A program made the translations under genes and the position numbers. Under the pieces are notes generated by a model. It was not told where the DNA came from, searched no databases, and saw only the letters and a program-made list of their open reading frames with translations. Below are positions 10,717-20,965 of a stretch of DNA of 64,000 nt, piece after piece. The stretch comes from Prorocentrum cordatum (taxonomy: Eukaryota > Sar > Dinophyceae > Prorocentrales > Prorocentraceae), in assembly GCA_963575745.1 (NCBI GenBank), contig CAUYUJ010009602.1, positions 53,501 to 117,500 of the forward strand, written 5' to 3'. Position 1 is the stretch's first letter. Every line of letters begins with the position of its first letter.

Positions 10717-11738
10717 ATGTCGAGCTCAGAGGTCCTGGCTGCACTTGGTTCGATGAAGAGTGAGTTGCTCACAGCGATAGGAGCGGCTAACGACAGGACC
10801 GACGCCTTGGAGATTCAGATCCAGGGACTTCAAGCGCAGCAAGTATCGACGGTGCAGGAGATGCAAACGACGGTGACCTCCATGTCAGCCAGCTGGGAGG
10901 CACGCTTCCAGCAGACGACGGCAATGGCTGGCATGACTGCCCTGAGGGTTCGGCAGGTCGCCAGGCGCTCGATGAAGTTGAGAAGAAGATGGAAGCCAAG
11001 TTTGAGAACATCCAAGAGCAATTATCAATAATTTCGGCGATTTCACGTACACCATCGACAGCTGCGAGTTCGGACAGTGGGGGCACTTCCAGGCGTAAGC
11101 GCCCTGCGACAGGACCCACGCCTGAGATGTTCACTGACGCGCTTCAAAACAATGAGAAAGACATGCACAACCCCTGTAGGATTTGGATTGGAGGATGGCC
11201 ACGCGAAGTGCTTTCACAACATCGGAAGGAGCACTGGGAGTGGTATAAGACTCAGGTGCCCCAGGACATGATCACTAATACACAGCCATCGTTCCAGCGC
11301 ACGAGCCGTTCTTACTCGGTGGTCTTTGAGACGGGGGAGGCTGCGAATCGGTTCAAGCAGTGGGCTTTCACGTCCCCGTCGCAATGGAATGACTATCGTG
11401 ATAGAGCAAAGACGTTCCCCATTCGAGTTCTAGGTGACATCCCTCTCCCTGCTCGGCTGAGGAAGAGTGCACTCTCGTGCCTATGGGAGCCGATGAGGGT
11501 GAAGCTGACGAACAAGGGCCTCTGGAACGGCTCGCTGAGGATGGGCTGCTCTGGCTTTGGCTCTGGTCGGTTTCAGATTTCGACGGATGCGGACTCGTGG
11601 GCCCTGTTCACTTTGAAGACAGAGGAGGGCCAGTTCGTCATCGTTCCCAATCGTGATGAGTTGTATCAGTGGAAGTTCACCGATGCAGAGATTGATTTCA
11701 TCATCGACATTGCCGTTAAGAACAAACCGTACCTGTAG
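10717..11738 (+). pseudogene. LINE ORF1 (nucleic-acid-binding protein), one frameshift
   Basis: An ATG at 10717 opens MSSSEVLAALGSMKSELL and a stretch with coiled-coil character (TDALEIQIQGLQAQQ...). Around 10940-10965 the frame must change; the continuing frame reads ALDEVEKKMEAKFENIQEQL at about 10968 onward and stays open to the stop at 11738. The downstream half has a Ser/Lys-rich linker, then CRIWIGGWPRE and a segment (YSVVFETGEAANRFKQWAF) with the strand-helix pattern of RRM-like ORF1 proteins. That fits the usual LINE ORF1 plan of coiled coil plus RNA-binding domain, about 340 codons. The protein family was inferred from plan and position, not a clear motif. The frameshift could be decay or a sequencing error. 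Confidence 0.7.
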
Positions 11739-11852
11739 GATGGGGCATGGCGGACACCAACGACCAGGACAGACCAGGTTCCGCCTCTGCTGAACATGGG
11801 AGCGACATCAGTGGGGATGCACGCGACTCAGCTGAGTGTTATGAGCTTGCCA

Positions 11853-11925
11853 TGTTTTTTTTTGTTTTTTTTTGTTTTTTTTTGTTTTTTTTGTTTTTTT
11901 TTGTTTCCGAATCTTGTGTCCGCAG
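11853..11925 (+). promoter_or_regulatory. T-rich tract plus AG: possible internal trans-splice acceptor for ORF2
   Basis: Five runs of 8-10 T separated by single G (about 11853-11906) are followed by CCGAATCTTGTGTCCGCAG, with the AG at 11924-11925. An ATG in the ORF2 frame follows 14 nt later (11940). A long polypyrimidine tract plus AG just upstream of a start codon is what an SL trans-splicing acceptor looks like. ORF1 and ORF2 may thus be resolved as separate SL-capped mRNAs. Confidence 0.5.
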
Positions 11926-11939
11926 CCTCTGTTTGTACA

Positions 11940-14900
11940 ATGCAGCCAGCACCGTGCGAGTCGTCGGCCCATGAGTTTAACTTTCCGTTCTGCCCTCCCT
12001 CCCCTTTCTCCATCTGTTCTTGGAACGCTGGTGGTATGATCATGTCTATGCAGTCGTTGCGTCAGGATCGTGCTCAGAAGAAGATGTCCATGTTCGAACG
12101 TCTTTGTCACTCCCACGATATTGTTGTTACCCAAGAGACCCATGGTCACCCAGGTGATATTGATCATCTCTCTCTTCAACTTCCCTCTCACCAGTTTGGC
12201 TACTCCTTCTTCCCTGACAGCGCAGGCACTGGTGGCGTGATTACGGCTATCAGTAAAGTGTTCGCGCGTAACTTTGTTTCGATTGTCCATCGGTCACTGA
12301 TCGACGGCAGAGTGCTTCTGACTGAGATGAAGGGCCCCCACGGCCAGTGTAACATTGTTAACGTACACATGCCCAACACGTCTGATAGTATTCGGGTATC
12401 TATATCTGTGCCCCGCGTTCTCCGCCGTGAGGTTCCGCTTTCAGCTGAGCACTTTACTATTCTACTGGGGGGCTGGAATTTTACTCTGGAAGGCGAGGAC
12501 CGTCAAAATGCTTACGGTGGTTTGTGGAGCCCAGGGGACCGCAGTCATGCACAGGCGTTCAACAACAACCTCCCCGACCTCATGGAATTTTACCAGGGAA
12601 TGGACACTCGGAGGGCCCTGGTTGATAGCGTGATTGACCACACAGCGCGGCTAGACCGCATCTACTGCTCGCTGCCCAGTGCCATTCTTGCAGATATGAC
12701 GATCACGACGTCAACGGTAGGCCGTCTCAAAATCGACATGCCCTCGGATCACATCCCCGTTGTTTCGCATATCTCGATGTACACCCCTGACAAGTCTGAG
12801 TGCAAGAATATCCCGCTGTGGCTTGCGAAGTCGCCCGAGTTTGCGGATGAGCTGGATAGGCTCTTGAGTTCTCCTCCCGCTGATGATGGGAGCGCTGTGC
12901 GTCTTACTTGGACCAAAGAATGTATGCACTCGGCTGCAGCACGTGCTCGTCGACGAATAAAGCATCGAGTTGCCTGCACCTATGAGGAGTGTCATCATTG
13001 GTCCATGGCTGCTCTTCGTGGCCTCCGTCTCCAGAATATTAAGATGATTGATAATGCATTGGTTTGTTATCCCAAGCTTACTGATTTTATTGATGACACT
13101 ACTCTTGAATGTGCTGACCTGTTCCCACTCTGCCAACATGTGCGTGAGCTGTACATGAAGATGCTAGATGCTGAAACCTTAGAGATTGAGAACCTGCCCG
13201 CGGATGACTTCCAGAGGCAGACGGAGGAGAGGAAGATCGCTCGTCGCCGCACGTTCTGGCAGCAGTTTCGTCGTCGAACTTGGCTCCAAGGAGTGGTTGA
13301 CGAAAATAGCAACCCTTACCCCTCCCCAGAGGCCTCTGCTGAGGCCCTGCGGCTTCACTGGGGTGAAGTCTTCTGCGAACAGCAGGAAGACCGCTCACGG
13401 TGGCCTGAGTTACTGTCTTTTGTCCGACAGGTGCCTGTAGGAGCGAATGTGTCTTGGGAAGTGGACTATGAGGTGTTCTTCGGGGACATTATTAAGACTC
13501 GTAAGCACAGTATGCCTGGGCCCGATGGGATTCCTTATTTCTGCTGGCGCCTTGGAGATGCCCCTCGTTTTCTGTTTGACTTCTATCGGGACTTGGTTTC
13601 TGGTCAGGTCTCTGCTCTGCCTCGGGATATGTTGGAAGTTCTGATGGTTTTTCTGCCGAAGGGGGACTCGAGAGACGATGTGGGGCCAACTGTTTTCAGG
13701 ACTGCTGAAAACACTCGCCCACTCTCCATGGCCAATACTGGTGCCGAGATTTTGAGTTCATGCATGTGCAGACCGCTGAATGAAGTTGCTCAGCAGACTA
13801 TTTCCCTTTCGCAGGCTTGCGTCTATGGTCGCAGCATGGCTGCGCATATTGTCCGTGCTGAAGCTTGGGCACTTTCTGAACATGTGCTCGACCATGATGA
13901 TAGCTCGATGGTCCTGACGGGCTACTCTGCCGCCTTCCCCTCTCTCTCGATTGAATGGTTCTTGGCCGTTTTGGAGGCGATGGGGATCCCGAGTTTTATC
14001 GTCCAGTTTTATCTGTTGTTCTACACTGACAACACTGCTCTGATCTCGGTCCTGGGCCAAGTGTGCGCGTCGATTGATATATCTAGAGGTGTGCGTCAAG
14101 GGGATCCCGCATCTATGGTTCTCTTATGCTTGGGCACGGCGCCGCTTCAGGTATATATATATAAGTAAATGCTGCTGGCAGTGTATGCACCTCAAGCTTG
14201 AATATGCTGATGACTGTTTGTATGGCATTCGTGACACCCTTCGACACCTGCGGCACCTATTCCGTGTTATCATGGCATTGGAGTCGGCAGTGGGGCTGGC
14301 GTTGAACCTACGCAAATGTCTTGTGCTGGTCCAGTCGACTGTGTTCCAGGCTAGGCTGCAGCAGTACATCCTAGAGCAGTGCCCTGAGCTGTCTCAGATT
14401 CAAGTTGTGCGCTCGTGTAAGTACCTGGGCATGATGATTGGTGTCTCTGCCCACGAATGCTACTGGTCGAAACCGGTGGCGAAGTTCGCTCCGCGGGTGA
14501 GAGAGGTGCGTCAGGCTGGTCTAACTCTTGCGAAGAACATCCCGACTTTCAACACTCTATGTCTTAGCATACTATCCTTTGTCATGCAGTTTGCACCTCT
14601 CTCTAGGCCGGTGATTGCAGCGTACAAGAATGCCTTTCAGCTCTTAGTGGTGGGGCCGCGCTTTAGTTTCAACTACGAGATGCTGACGAATGTGACTTCT
14701 CTGGGGTTCCCTGGTCAGTTCAAAAACTTGGAAGCGGTGTCTCGGGCTACGAAGTTCCGACTGGTCTCGAAGTGCTCGGAGATTCTTGAGATTCTTGAGG
14801 ATCTGGAAAAGACCTTTGCTTCCGATGATGCATGTATTATCAGAACTATGTCTGGTTGGGCCAGTTTTAGCTTCGCTCCTGCTCTGCTTGCGACATTCAG

Positions 14901-15591
14901 AAGTGTTCGTGGTACTTTGTCCTGCTCGCCCTCGGGAATACCTGTCGAGGGCAAGAGCTTCCAGGCAGCTGTCTACCGCTTGATTGCTGCATCGCCTGAA
15001 TTTGCTCATGATGCGAAGCAGGATTTGATGATCAGGATGAGGAGGTGGTTGAATGAGGTTCCCGAGGATGCCGCGACACAAGTTTCGAAAGCTGTGAAGT
15101 TTGTTGTCAAGAAGACTGGGCCCTACATGGGTCTGACGTTTCTCCGTGCGCTTGCTCGAGGTTTGAACGCGTCGGCCAGATTTCACACCCAGTCGCATGG
15201 TTGCCTGTTTGGATGTTGTTCTGATTCCTTCGACCCTACCCTCTCTGACCTTGATGATATTGCCCATTATGCGAGATGCTCTCGATTCTATTGGGTTTGT
15301 GAACATTGGCTCGGAGAACTGATGCCCCCCTTCTCGGAATCCCCTCCTTGGCTGTCTGCTCTGCTTCCCACGTCTCTGCGACCTCGCACGGTGCTACTCA
15401 TATCGGCTGCTATAATTGACGCGTTTATGTTTGCTCACAACTGTCGTCGTCACCTTGTCTCTTCTGGCAGTGTGTCTCAGCAGATACATGCCCGCATGCG
15501 GGCCACGGCGCGCAGGCATAGGCCTGTTGCTGAAGCCTGGCGCGTTGAGAGACGGGTGCGTTTGCTTTTCGAGGCCCCCCCTGGAGCCTAG
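11940..15591 (+). pseudogene. LINE ORF2: endonuclease plus reverse transcriptase, frameshifted
   Basis: The first plausible ATG is 11940 (MQPAPCESSAHEF). The apurinic-type endonuclease shows SICSWNAGG, VVTQETHG, NIVNVHMPNTSD, LLGGWNFTLEGEDR and SDHIPVVSHI; the GDxN aspartate is Gly (GGC 12471-12473). RT motifs follow: GPDGIPYFCW, FLPKGD, RPLSMANTGAEIL, motif A as LTGYSAAFPSLS with Gly (GGC 13920-13922) where the catalytic Asp belongs, and motif B SRGVRQGDPAS. Frame 3 stops at 14168 beside a TATATATATATA run. The frame from about 14175 resumes with motif C LEYADDCLYG, thumb and tail to 15591, including a C-terminal knuckle CLFGCCSDSFDP...DDIAHYARC. About 1,215 codons in total. Two lost catalytic aspartates and the frameshift make it inactive in its present state. 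Confidence 0.88.
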
Positions 15592-15906
15592 TCTGAGCAT
15601 CTCTCAGTGTCTGGGGTGGGGCCCTGGACTCGTCTTTGCTGATGATGTGGGCGTTCGATAGTGCCTTCTTCTTTCCAGAGGCCTGGTGCGACTCCCGTGC
15701 CTGGGCTCCGACAGAGGGCGTGTGGGGGGGGCCCGCGCGGGGGAACGCGGCTGTCTCGCGCCCTGCCTGCCGCTCGGCAGGCAGACGCTCCTCGCGGACA
15801 GTGGGCCCCCCCCTCGCCACGATACCCGTGGACTGCTCGACCAAGGTGTCGACCGCCTTCAATTGGGACCCCCTGGAGCCTCCTGAGCCCTTTGGGTCCA
15901 AAAAAA
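15592..15906 (+). other. LINE 3' UTR with perfect hairpin and A-tail
   Basis: After the ORF2 stop, about 315 nt of non-coding sequence ends in A9 (15900-15908, partly shared with the target duplication). It contains CTGCCTGCC-GCTC-GGCAGGCAG at 15763-15784, a perfect 9-bp stem with a 4-nt loop. LINE RTs often recognise a 3' stem-loop of their own RNA, so this is a candidate recognition element. Confidence 0.6.
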
Positions 15907-15923
15907 AACGCATTGGCGGCATC
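15907..15923. repeat. Target-site duplication, right copy
   Basis: AACGCATTGGCGGCATC directly follows the A-tail and matches 10539-10555 with one substitution. Confidence 0.85.
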
Positions 15924-15986
15924 GCATAGTGTTGTAACTCTGCCAACCTTGGGGCCATGCAGCCAGGCAGCACACATTTTGCACAA
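15924..15986 (-). pseudogene. Reverse transcriptase, 5' side of motif A of the split copy
   Basis: The minus strand across 15986-15907 reads GPKVGRVTTLCDAANAF, ending exactly in the target duplication. Joined to 10537 and below it continues RSIHHERLK in the same frame. That restores a standard RT motif A with its aspartate. Upstream of 15986 on this strand no RT similarity could be followed, so the copy is 5'-truncated or strongly diverged. From 15990 to 16320 nothing else is recognised. Confidence 0.65.
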
Positions 15987-16552
15987 AAGTCGTCTCCGCC
16001 CGCCGCCTCCCCCGAATATATTCCTGCGCGTACTGTCTATAAGCGTGCTCTGTTAGCAGCGGCTACGATTCCCCGAACTGCGCATAATATACTTTGCTGG
16101 ATACGTCGAGTGAGTGCACAAGCCTCTTGCCCTCGCATTCGTTCTTACCGTTGAGTTTATCTAGTGGGAACGCTTGGTTGCGTTGCCACTGCATTTGTAT
16201 TTCGGCATGCATCCTGATCGCAGTGCAGATCCACACTAGACACCCAGTAGCAGCAGGGCATATAAACCTTCAACGTTCTTAGATTGTTCAAGAAGCTCCC
16301 CTTTTGAGGGCACATCATGATCCTCCAATCACCCACTGGGACACTCCAGGCGGGGGGGGGTCCGAGGAGGAGGAGGAGGAGAAGGCGGGGGGAGTGTCGA
16401 GCCCCCCCCCCCCCTTTGTCAGGGAGGCCGAGCCCAGGGAGCCTCGTCCGCGCGCGGGCCTGGCGGGGCGCACAGGAGGGATTAGGGTGGGGACGAGGCG
16501 GCGTTGTTTGATTCGAAGAACAAGCAGCTGCTTAAACATGATTTCTTTGAGC

Positions 16553-16690
16553 TCCGCGCGGGTTTCTTGGATCGGCGCTGGACCCACATGGCGGCGCCTC
16601 TGGCGTCGCCCCGGATGCGGAGTCCAGTGCCGATCCAAGAAATCCGCGCGGACATCTTAGACATCATATTAATGCAGTTGTGTTGCTTCT
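16553..16690. repeat. Inverted-repeat (MITE-like) element, copy 1
   Basis: Arms 16553-16583 and 16622-16652 are complementary at about 29 of 31 positions (TCCGCGCGG(G/A)TTTCTTGGATC then GGCG(C)TGGAC). They enclose 38 nt with its own GGCGGCGCC/GGCGTCGCC symmetry. A tail TGCAGTTGTGTTGC (16674-16687) is shared with the copy at 29317-29512. Upstream, 16350-16420 is G- and C-run low complexity. From 16700 to 17340 there is no recognised feature. Confidence 0.75.
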
Positions 16691-17499
16691 CCTTGCATCG
16701 CAGTTTGGATCCGAGCAGCCCCTGAAGAGGCTCGATGATTACTGGGTGTTCGCGTTTTGCTGACGCCTTCCAGTAGGAATGAAAGATGCGGCAACGTCAG
16801 ATGTTGAGTGGTGACTCTGGGTCATCCGTGGGGGCGCCAGGACTGTCGCGCTTCGTGCGTCGTGGTCTGGGCCAGAGCGGCTACCCTTGTCCAAGGAGCT
16901 GGCGCGATGGCGCGAGGGCGCGAAGATAACCGCGCATCGCGTGGCGCGATGCGCGAAGCTAGGCGACCCAGGGATCCGAGCAGCGGGGCGCTGTCACAGA
17001 GGGCAGCAGCAGCAGCGGAGGCCCCCAGCAGGGTACCCGGAGGCCCAAGCACGTAGAGCCCCCAAAGACGCTCCCCCCCCCCCAACGACAAGCTCGAGGA
17101 TCGAGCCTTGATTCTTCCTGGGGGCAGGCCTTCACTCTCTCCCTTACGAACTCGCCTTCTGGAAATCTCCTAAGACTCTCCTGGCCAGAACGCCCAGGCC
17201 CCCACCCCCGAACATGCCGCTCTCGAGCCTTGAGCCCGCAGCCCTTCCCCAGACCGTCGGTCAGACCTCCGACGTCCAGACCTTCGACGCCATCTTTTGT
17301 TCAACGCGGAGATCTGGATCTTCTCCCCATGACCGGCTCATAATTCCGAGTCGTGGCCGAAAATCTGAAAACAAAAAACAAGTCGTCGCGTTTCTTCCAC
17401 AGCGAGCGGTGTTCTGGGCCTCGACCCTTCCCCCCTCGATCCTCGATCACCCCTCGATCTCCCCCCTCGATCCCACCGATATGGCTTGTTCAAAGCGCA

Positions 17500-17610
17500 G
17501 CCCCAGAGCTCCCGACCCATTCCCCGGGGCCAGTTTTTCGCCCCGGATCTGTTGATCCGTTTTTGACGTCCCCGGGGCCCGAAAGCGGCCCCGGGAGGCC
17601 GACCACGCCC
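17500..17610 (-). repeat. Dispersed GGGTCGGGA-family repeat
   Basis: The reverse complement reads ATGGGTCGGGAGCTCTGGGG followed by a GC palindrome (CCCCGGGGCC...GGCCCCGGG) and TCAAAAACGGATC. Related copies are at 5900-5960, 17960-18060, 29140-29200, 60090-60200, 62290-62410 and 63690-63800. Non-coding. Confidence 0.6.
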
Positions 17611-17819
17611 GGATGGAAACATTGTATACACAGGAGGAGAGTTGGTTCTGTCACGCTGTCCATCCCCCCCCCCAAGCCCCCGGGCCGCCTCTGCGCGAGG
17701 TCCCTGCAGCTGCGCCGCCTCCTCGCTAGAGAGGCGGTGGCGGCCGGGGCTCCGCTGCGCGCCCGCCGCGCGGGCTGTGGGCTGCGTGGGGCCCGCCGCG
17801 CGCGGCGGTGAGGGCTCTC

Positions 17820-17840
17820 TTTCTCTCTCTCTCTCTCTCT
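17820..17840. repeat. (CT)n microsatellite
   Basis: TTTCTCTCTCTCTCTCTCTC within GC-rich sequence. ORFs reading it (SLSLSL) are artefacts. Confidence 0.8.
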
Positions 17841-17959
17841 CGGCTGGTGCCGCGGTTGCCACGGCAGGGCGCCAGCTCTGTTCCCCCGCCTCCGCGCCCT
17901 CGCTCAGACTCCATCGCGTGGTGCCAGAATCACGGCGGAGGTTTCTTGGGCAATCTGTG

Positions 17960-18145
17960 GCCACCCGGCGCCCCCACCAGGCCCGGGCACCGTCAAAAAC
18001 GACCCAGGATTAAGAACCAGTCCGCGGGAGGGGCCCAGACCTCTGGGGGTCCACGGCGTGAGAAGACATACAAGATACGACGTGGGATGGATGACGAAAA
18101 CAAGTAATATATACATGAACTTCCGGAGGTCCGCGCAGATGTTGT
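17960..18145. repeat. Dispersed repeats: GGGTCGGGA-family copy and GGAGGTCCGCGCAGAT tail
   Basis: CCGGGCACCGTCAAAAACGA (17983 onward) and AGACCTCTGGGGGTCC (18037 onward) match the dispersed family seen at 63760-63800. ACTTCCGGAGGTCCGCGCAG at 18120-18139 resembles the outer arms of the inverted-repeat elements at 16553 and 29317. No gene is supported between 17000 and 18560. Confidence 0.5.
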
Positions 18146-18559
18146 TAAGGACCAGAGATGCTTCTGCCCCCCACCTTCAGATATCTGCAGGGACCCCTGT
18201 GGGTACCCTTGGACCACCACGTAGCGCCCCAAGAACGTTCCCTAACCCGTTCCTTTTCGAGCCTCGTTGCACGCATGGAGGTGTCGAGGAAGCTAGCGCG
18301 GTCTGTGCAACTCACGAGTGGGAGATTGCGGTGCGCACGCGTCGTGTGCGCTTGTCGTCCCAAGCCGACTTCGAGGCGATGGTGGAAAGAAATCGTCACA
18401 GCTCAAGCAGAGGGGCCCCGACCAGTAGTTGAGAGGGGGTCTTTGGACACGCGTATCCCGCACGCCAGAAAACGGCTTGCCATCGTTGCTGTCGGCCCCC
18501 CTTGCAGGCCGCATAAATTCCGGCGATGTGTTGACCCTCTCTTATTGGTACGTGCTCTG

Positions 18560-20600
18560 CGTGTCAACATGGTTTTTAAAAGTGCCCACTCGTTTCTGGA
18601 GGCACTGCAAGATTGCGACGACATCTCAAGAAGCGTTCATTCGATGACTTCAAGCACGGCGAGCTTGCGCCAGCCATCCGCCCTGAGGACCACCCGAGCC
18701 GTTCGACGCTCGAGCGATCACGAGCTCGTTTAGATGTCGTGGCAATGCTGATCGGACGCCGTGAGTGGCAGCATGCTATGGCGACTGGTGACCTGATATA
18801 TTCCGTTCATATCATGACCGATGGTTCTGCTATCGCGGGCACCGAAATGCAGGGGACAATTCTGGACATCGTTTACGCGGATGGTGTCATTGTCAGACGC
18901 ACCATGCCTGGGGTGTCCCTATCATGTGGGATTTTATCAGGCGTCCACACAGCCATGGCCGTTTTGTGGGGCGCGTGGCTCATCGCTGGCGCAGCGCAGG
19001 AGTCGTTGCAATTATTTCTGAACCGGATGGCGAGCATCACGATAGACGTGGGAACCGAGCTACAGCCATTGGAAATGCTTCACTTGATGCCAGTTTTCTC
19101 TCATTGGACTCGGGGGTAAAAGCTTGATGCGCTTGCGCCGTGCGTCGAGGCGGGGTCGTACTTATTCAAGTACGCTTTGCGAATGGCGGTGTGGAACCAC
19201 ATCATGGGAGACTTGAAGAAACAAGTCGTGAATATTCACATGCGCTGGCTGATTCCTGCCAGCATCTTTGATGGCGCGCAGTAGTTTTTTAAGTTGAAGG
19301 AGTATTGTCGTCACGTGCAGCGTCAGCTCAAGGATTCAGGGCTACCAGTCGAGACGCGGCTTAAGGAGTTTACCGCTCAACTTGCCAAGTGGCGATTCGA
19401 GACCCTGTGCGAGGTGCTTCGGCAGTTGGGACCGGTGCGTCGGATCTGCCAGGAGCACGTCGCGGTGGACATATCCCCATCGGCTTGCAGGGACAGGACA
19501 GAGCTCGACAAATTCTTATAATCTTGCCGTGACAAAGACCTCTGGAATTGAATTGACGCCGTGCATTTTTACGCCATGAATCCACTGGAGCGGATTCGAC
19601 GCTGGGGCACGGAGCGCAGCTGCTGCGAGGAGAAGCGACCACATGGGGACCGCCATCCCCATTGCCTCGGCAAGGCCGCCGCCTTCGGGCTACGCGTTGG
19701 GGCAACGGGCGCAATTGCTGGCGTCGGCCTCGGCCGTTTCCTTGGGCAGGTGCGGTGGCGATCTTGATTTGAAGCTCATCATCTGGGATATGTTGCGCGC
19801 AGCGGCCACGGTGATTGATGTGGCGTCTAAGTTTGTTGATGCGTTGCCGCGGGCGTTCGGGCAGGCAGACGAGGCGGAGGGCGCCCGCCATAGCCGTCAG
19901 CTGCTGTCTTCGCGCGAGCCCGTCGACGAATAGCCGCGGCGCGTTGCAGACGCACTGTTGCGCGAAAAAAACAGTTGCCAGCAGGGGGGCCTTCTCGCCG
20001 GCCCTGGCCCTGCAAGTCCGCAGGATTGACAGCGCCAGCGTGGGCGAGTCAGCAGGCGGGGGTTTCCACAGGAGCACTCGCCAGCCGGCGTCGAGAGCGT
20101 CGGGGGCGTCGCTGACATGCATCGTGCAGTCGTTGCGCTTGCGGCAGAACTTTGACGCCATTCAGGCGATTGTGCGCGACCGCGGCGGAGATGGCAGGGA
20201 CGTGCCGCGGTTCGAGTGGGCGAATTACAAACGCATATTGACCGTCTGCTAGCGCACGGCGCCGGCCTGTTCGGACGAAGACGCTGCCATTCTTCAAACG
20301 CATTCATCGACTTGATGTTATGGCTGGCGAAGCCTGGAGGGTAGCGATGCCTGAGAGGAACGTGGGCCCTTGCGCCAGGCCGAGCCCCCTGCCAGTCACT
20401 GAATAGGGGGCTCTCCAGAATGAGTTTGGTTGCCATATTGGAAGAGCAGCGTTGCTTTGGCATCCAGGGCCCACCGCCGCTGCCCTCCTTGGGCGGTGAT
20501 GGCGACGCCGCCGCCGTGCCCAGCGTAGGGCAAGACGTTGTCATTTTTCATGTGCTGCCAGCGGCGAGGGGTTACCCGCTCTGCTACAGATGGCCCCGCG
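18560..20600 (+). pseudogene. Decayed long ORF of unknown function, probably a multi-copy dinoflagellate family
   Basis: Frame 1 is open from before 18613 to TAA 19117-19119, and the same frame keeps protein-like character downstream through further stops (TAG near 19281, stop at 19519-19521, and later ones). Recognisable stretches are IYSVHIMTDGSAIAGTEMQG, ILDIVYADGVIVRRTMPG, a small hydrophobic alternation (AMAVLWGAWLIAGAAQ), LNRMASITIDVGTE, MAVWNHIMGDLKKQVVN, EFTAQLAKWRFETLCEVLRQL and, after more stops, WGTERSCCEEKRPH. The spaced Asp/Glu residues (TDGSAIAGTE, TIDVGTE) recall nucleases or transposases with acidic active sites, but I cannot assign a family. About 650 codons if continuous. 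At least four in-frame stops make this a pseudogene. Low-complexity sequence follows 20600. Confidence 0.5.
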
Positions 20601-20965
20601 TGGCGGCCCGCTCTGCTACAGATGGCCGCCGTGTTTTGCGCGCGCCGCTTGCCTTCCTGGCCCAGTATTTTGACGCGCGGAGACATGCGTTCGAGTCAGG
20701 CGTCATGGTCGCGCGTCCAGGCGTGGGCCCAGTCTGGGAATCCAGTTGCCAACTGGCGCCGACATTTGGCGCCTGGTCGAAGGCCCTCACTTGCAGTGTC
20801 AGGCCGAGCCAGGCGGAGGCGTGCCCGGATCTTTTTGTCGCAACGAATTGCTATCAGGAGGGGGAAAACGCACAGACGCAATGAATCGTCGACCCCCTGG
20901 AAATAATTCGAAAATGCGGGAAGTGGGGGAAGACAACCAGAACATATGGGAACATCACGGGAATC

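Larger units (their letters stand above)
10556..15906 (+). mobile_element. Apparently full-length LINE (non-LTR retrotransposon) with a spliced leader at its 5' end
   Basis: The element starts 2 nt after the left target duplication with an SL-like sequence. It has a ~137-nt 5' leader, ORF1 (10717-11738), a T-rich intercistronic region, ORF2 with EN and RT (from 11940), a ~315-nt 3' UTR and an A9 tail that abuts the right target duplication. It is visibly less GC-rich than its surroundings, which suggests a different base-composition history. The order ORF1, endonuclease, RT, C-terminal CCHC-like knuckle is that of EN-type LINEs. At least two frameshifts and two substitutions of catalytic aspartates make this copy inactive. 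It lies head-to-head within an older RT pseudogene. Confidence 0.88.

Noticed and set aside
11796-11939. Upstream extension of LINE ORF2 with Phe-rich leader
   Set aside because: The Phe stretch is the translated T tract, which is better explained as a splice-acceptor tract; ATG 11940 was preferred.
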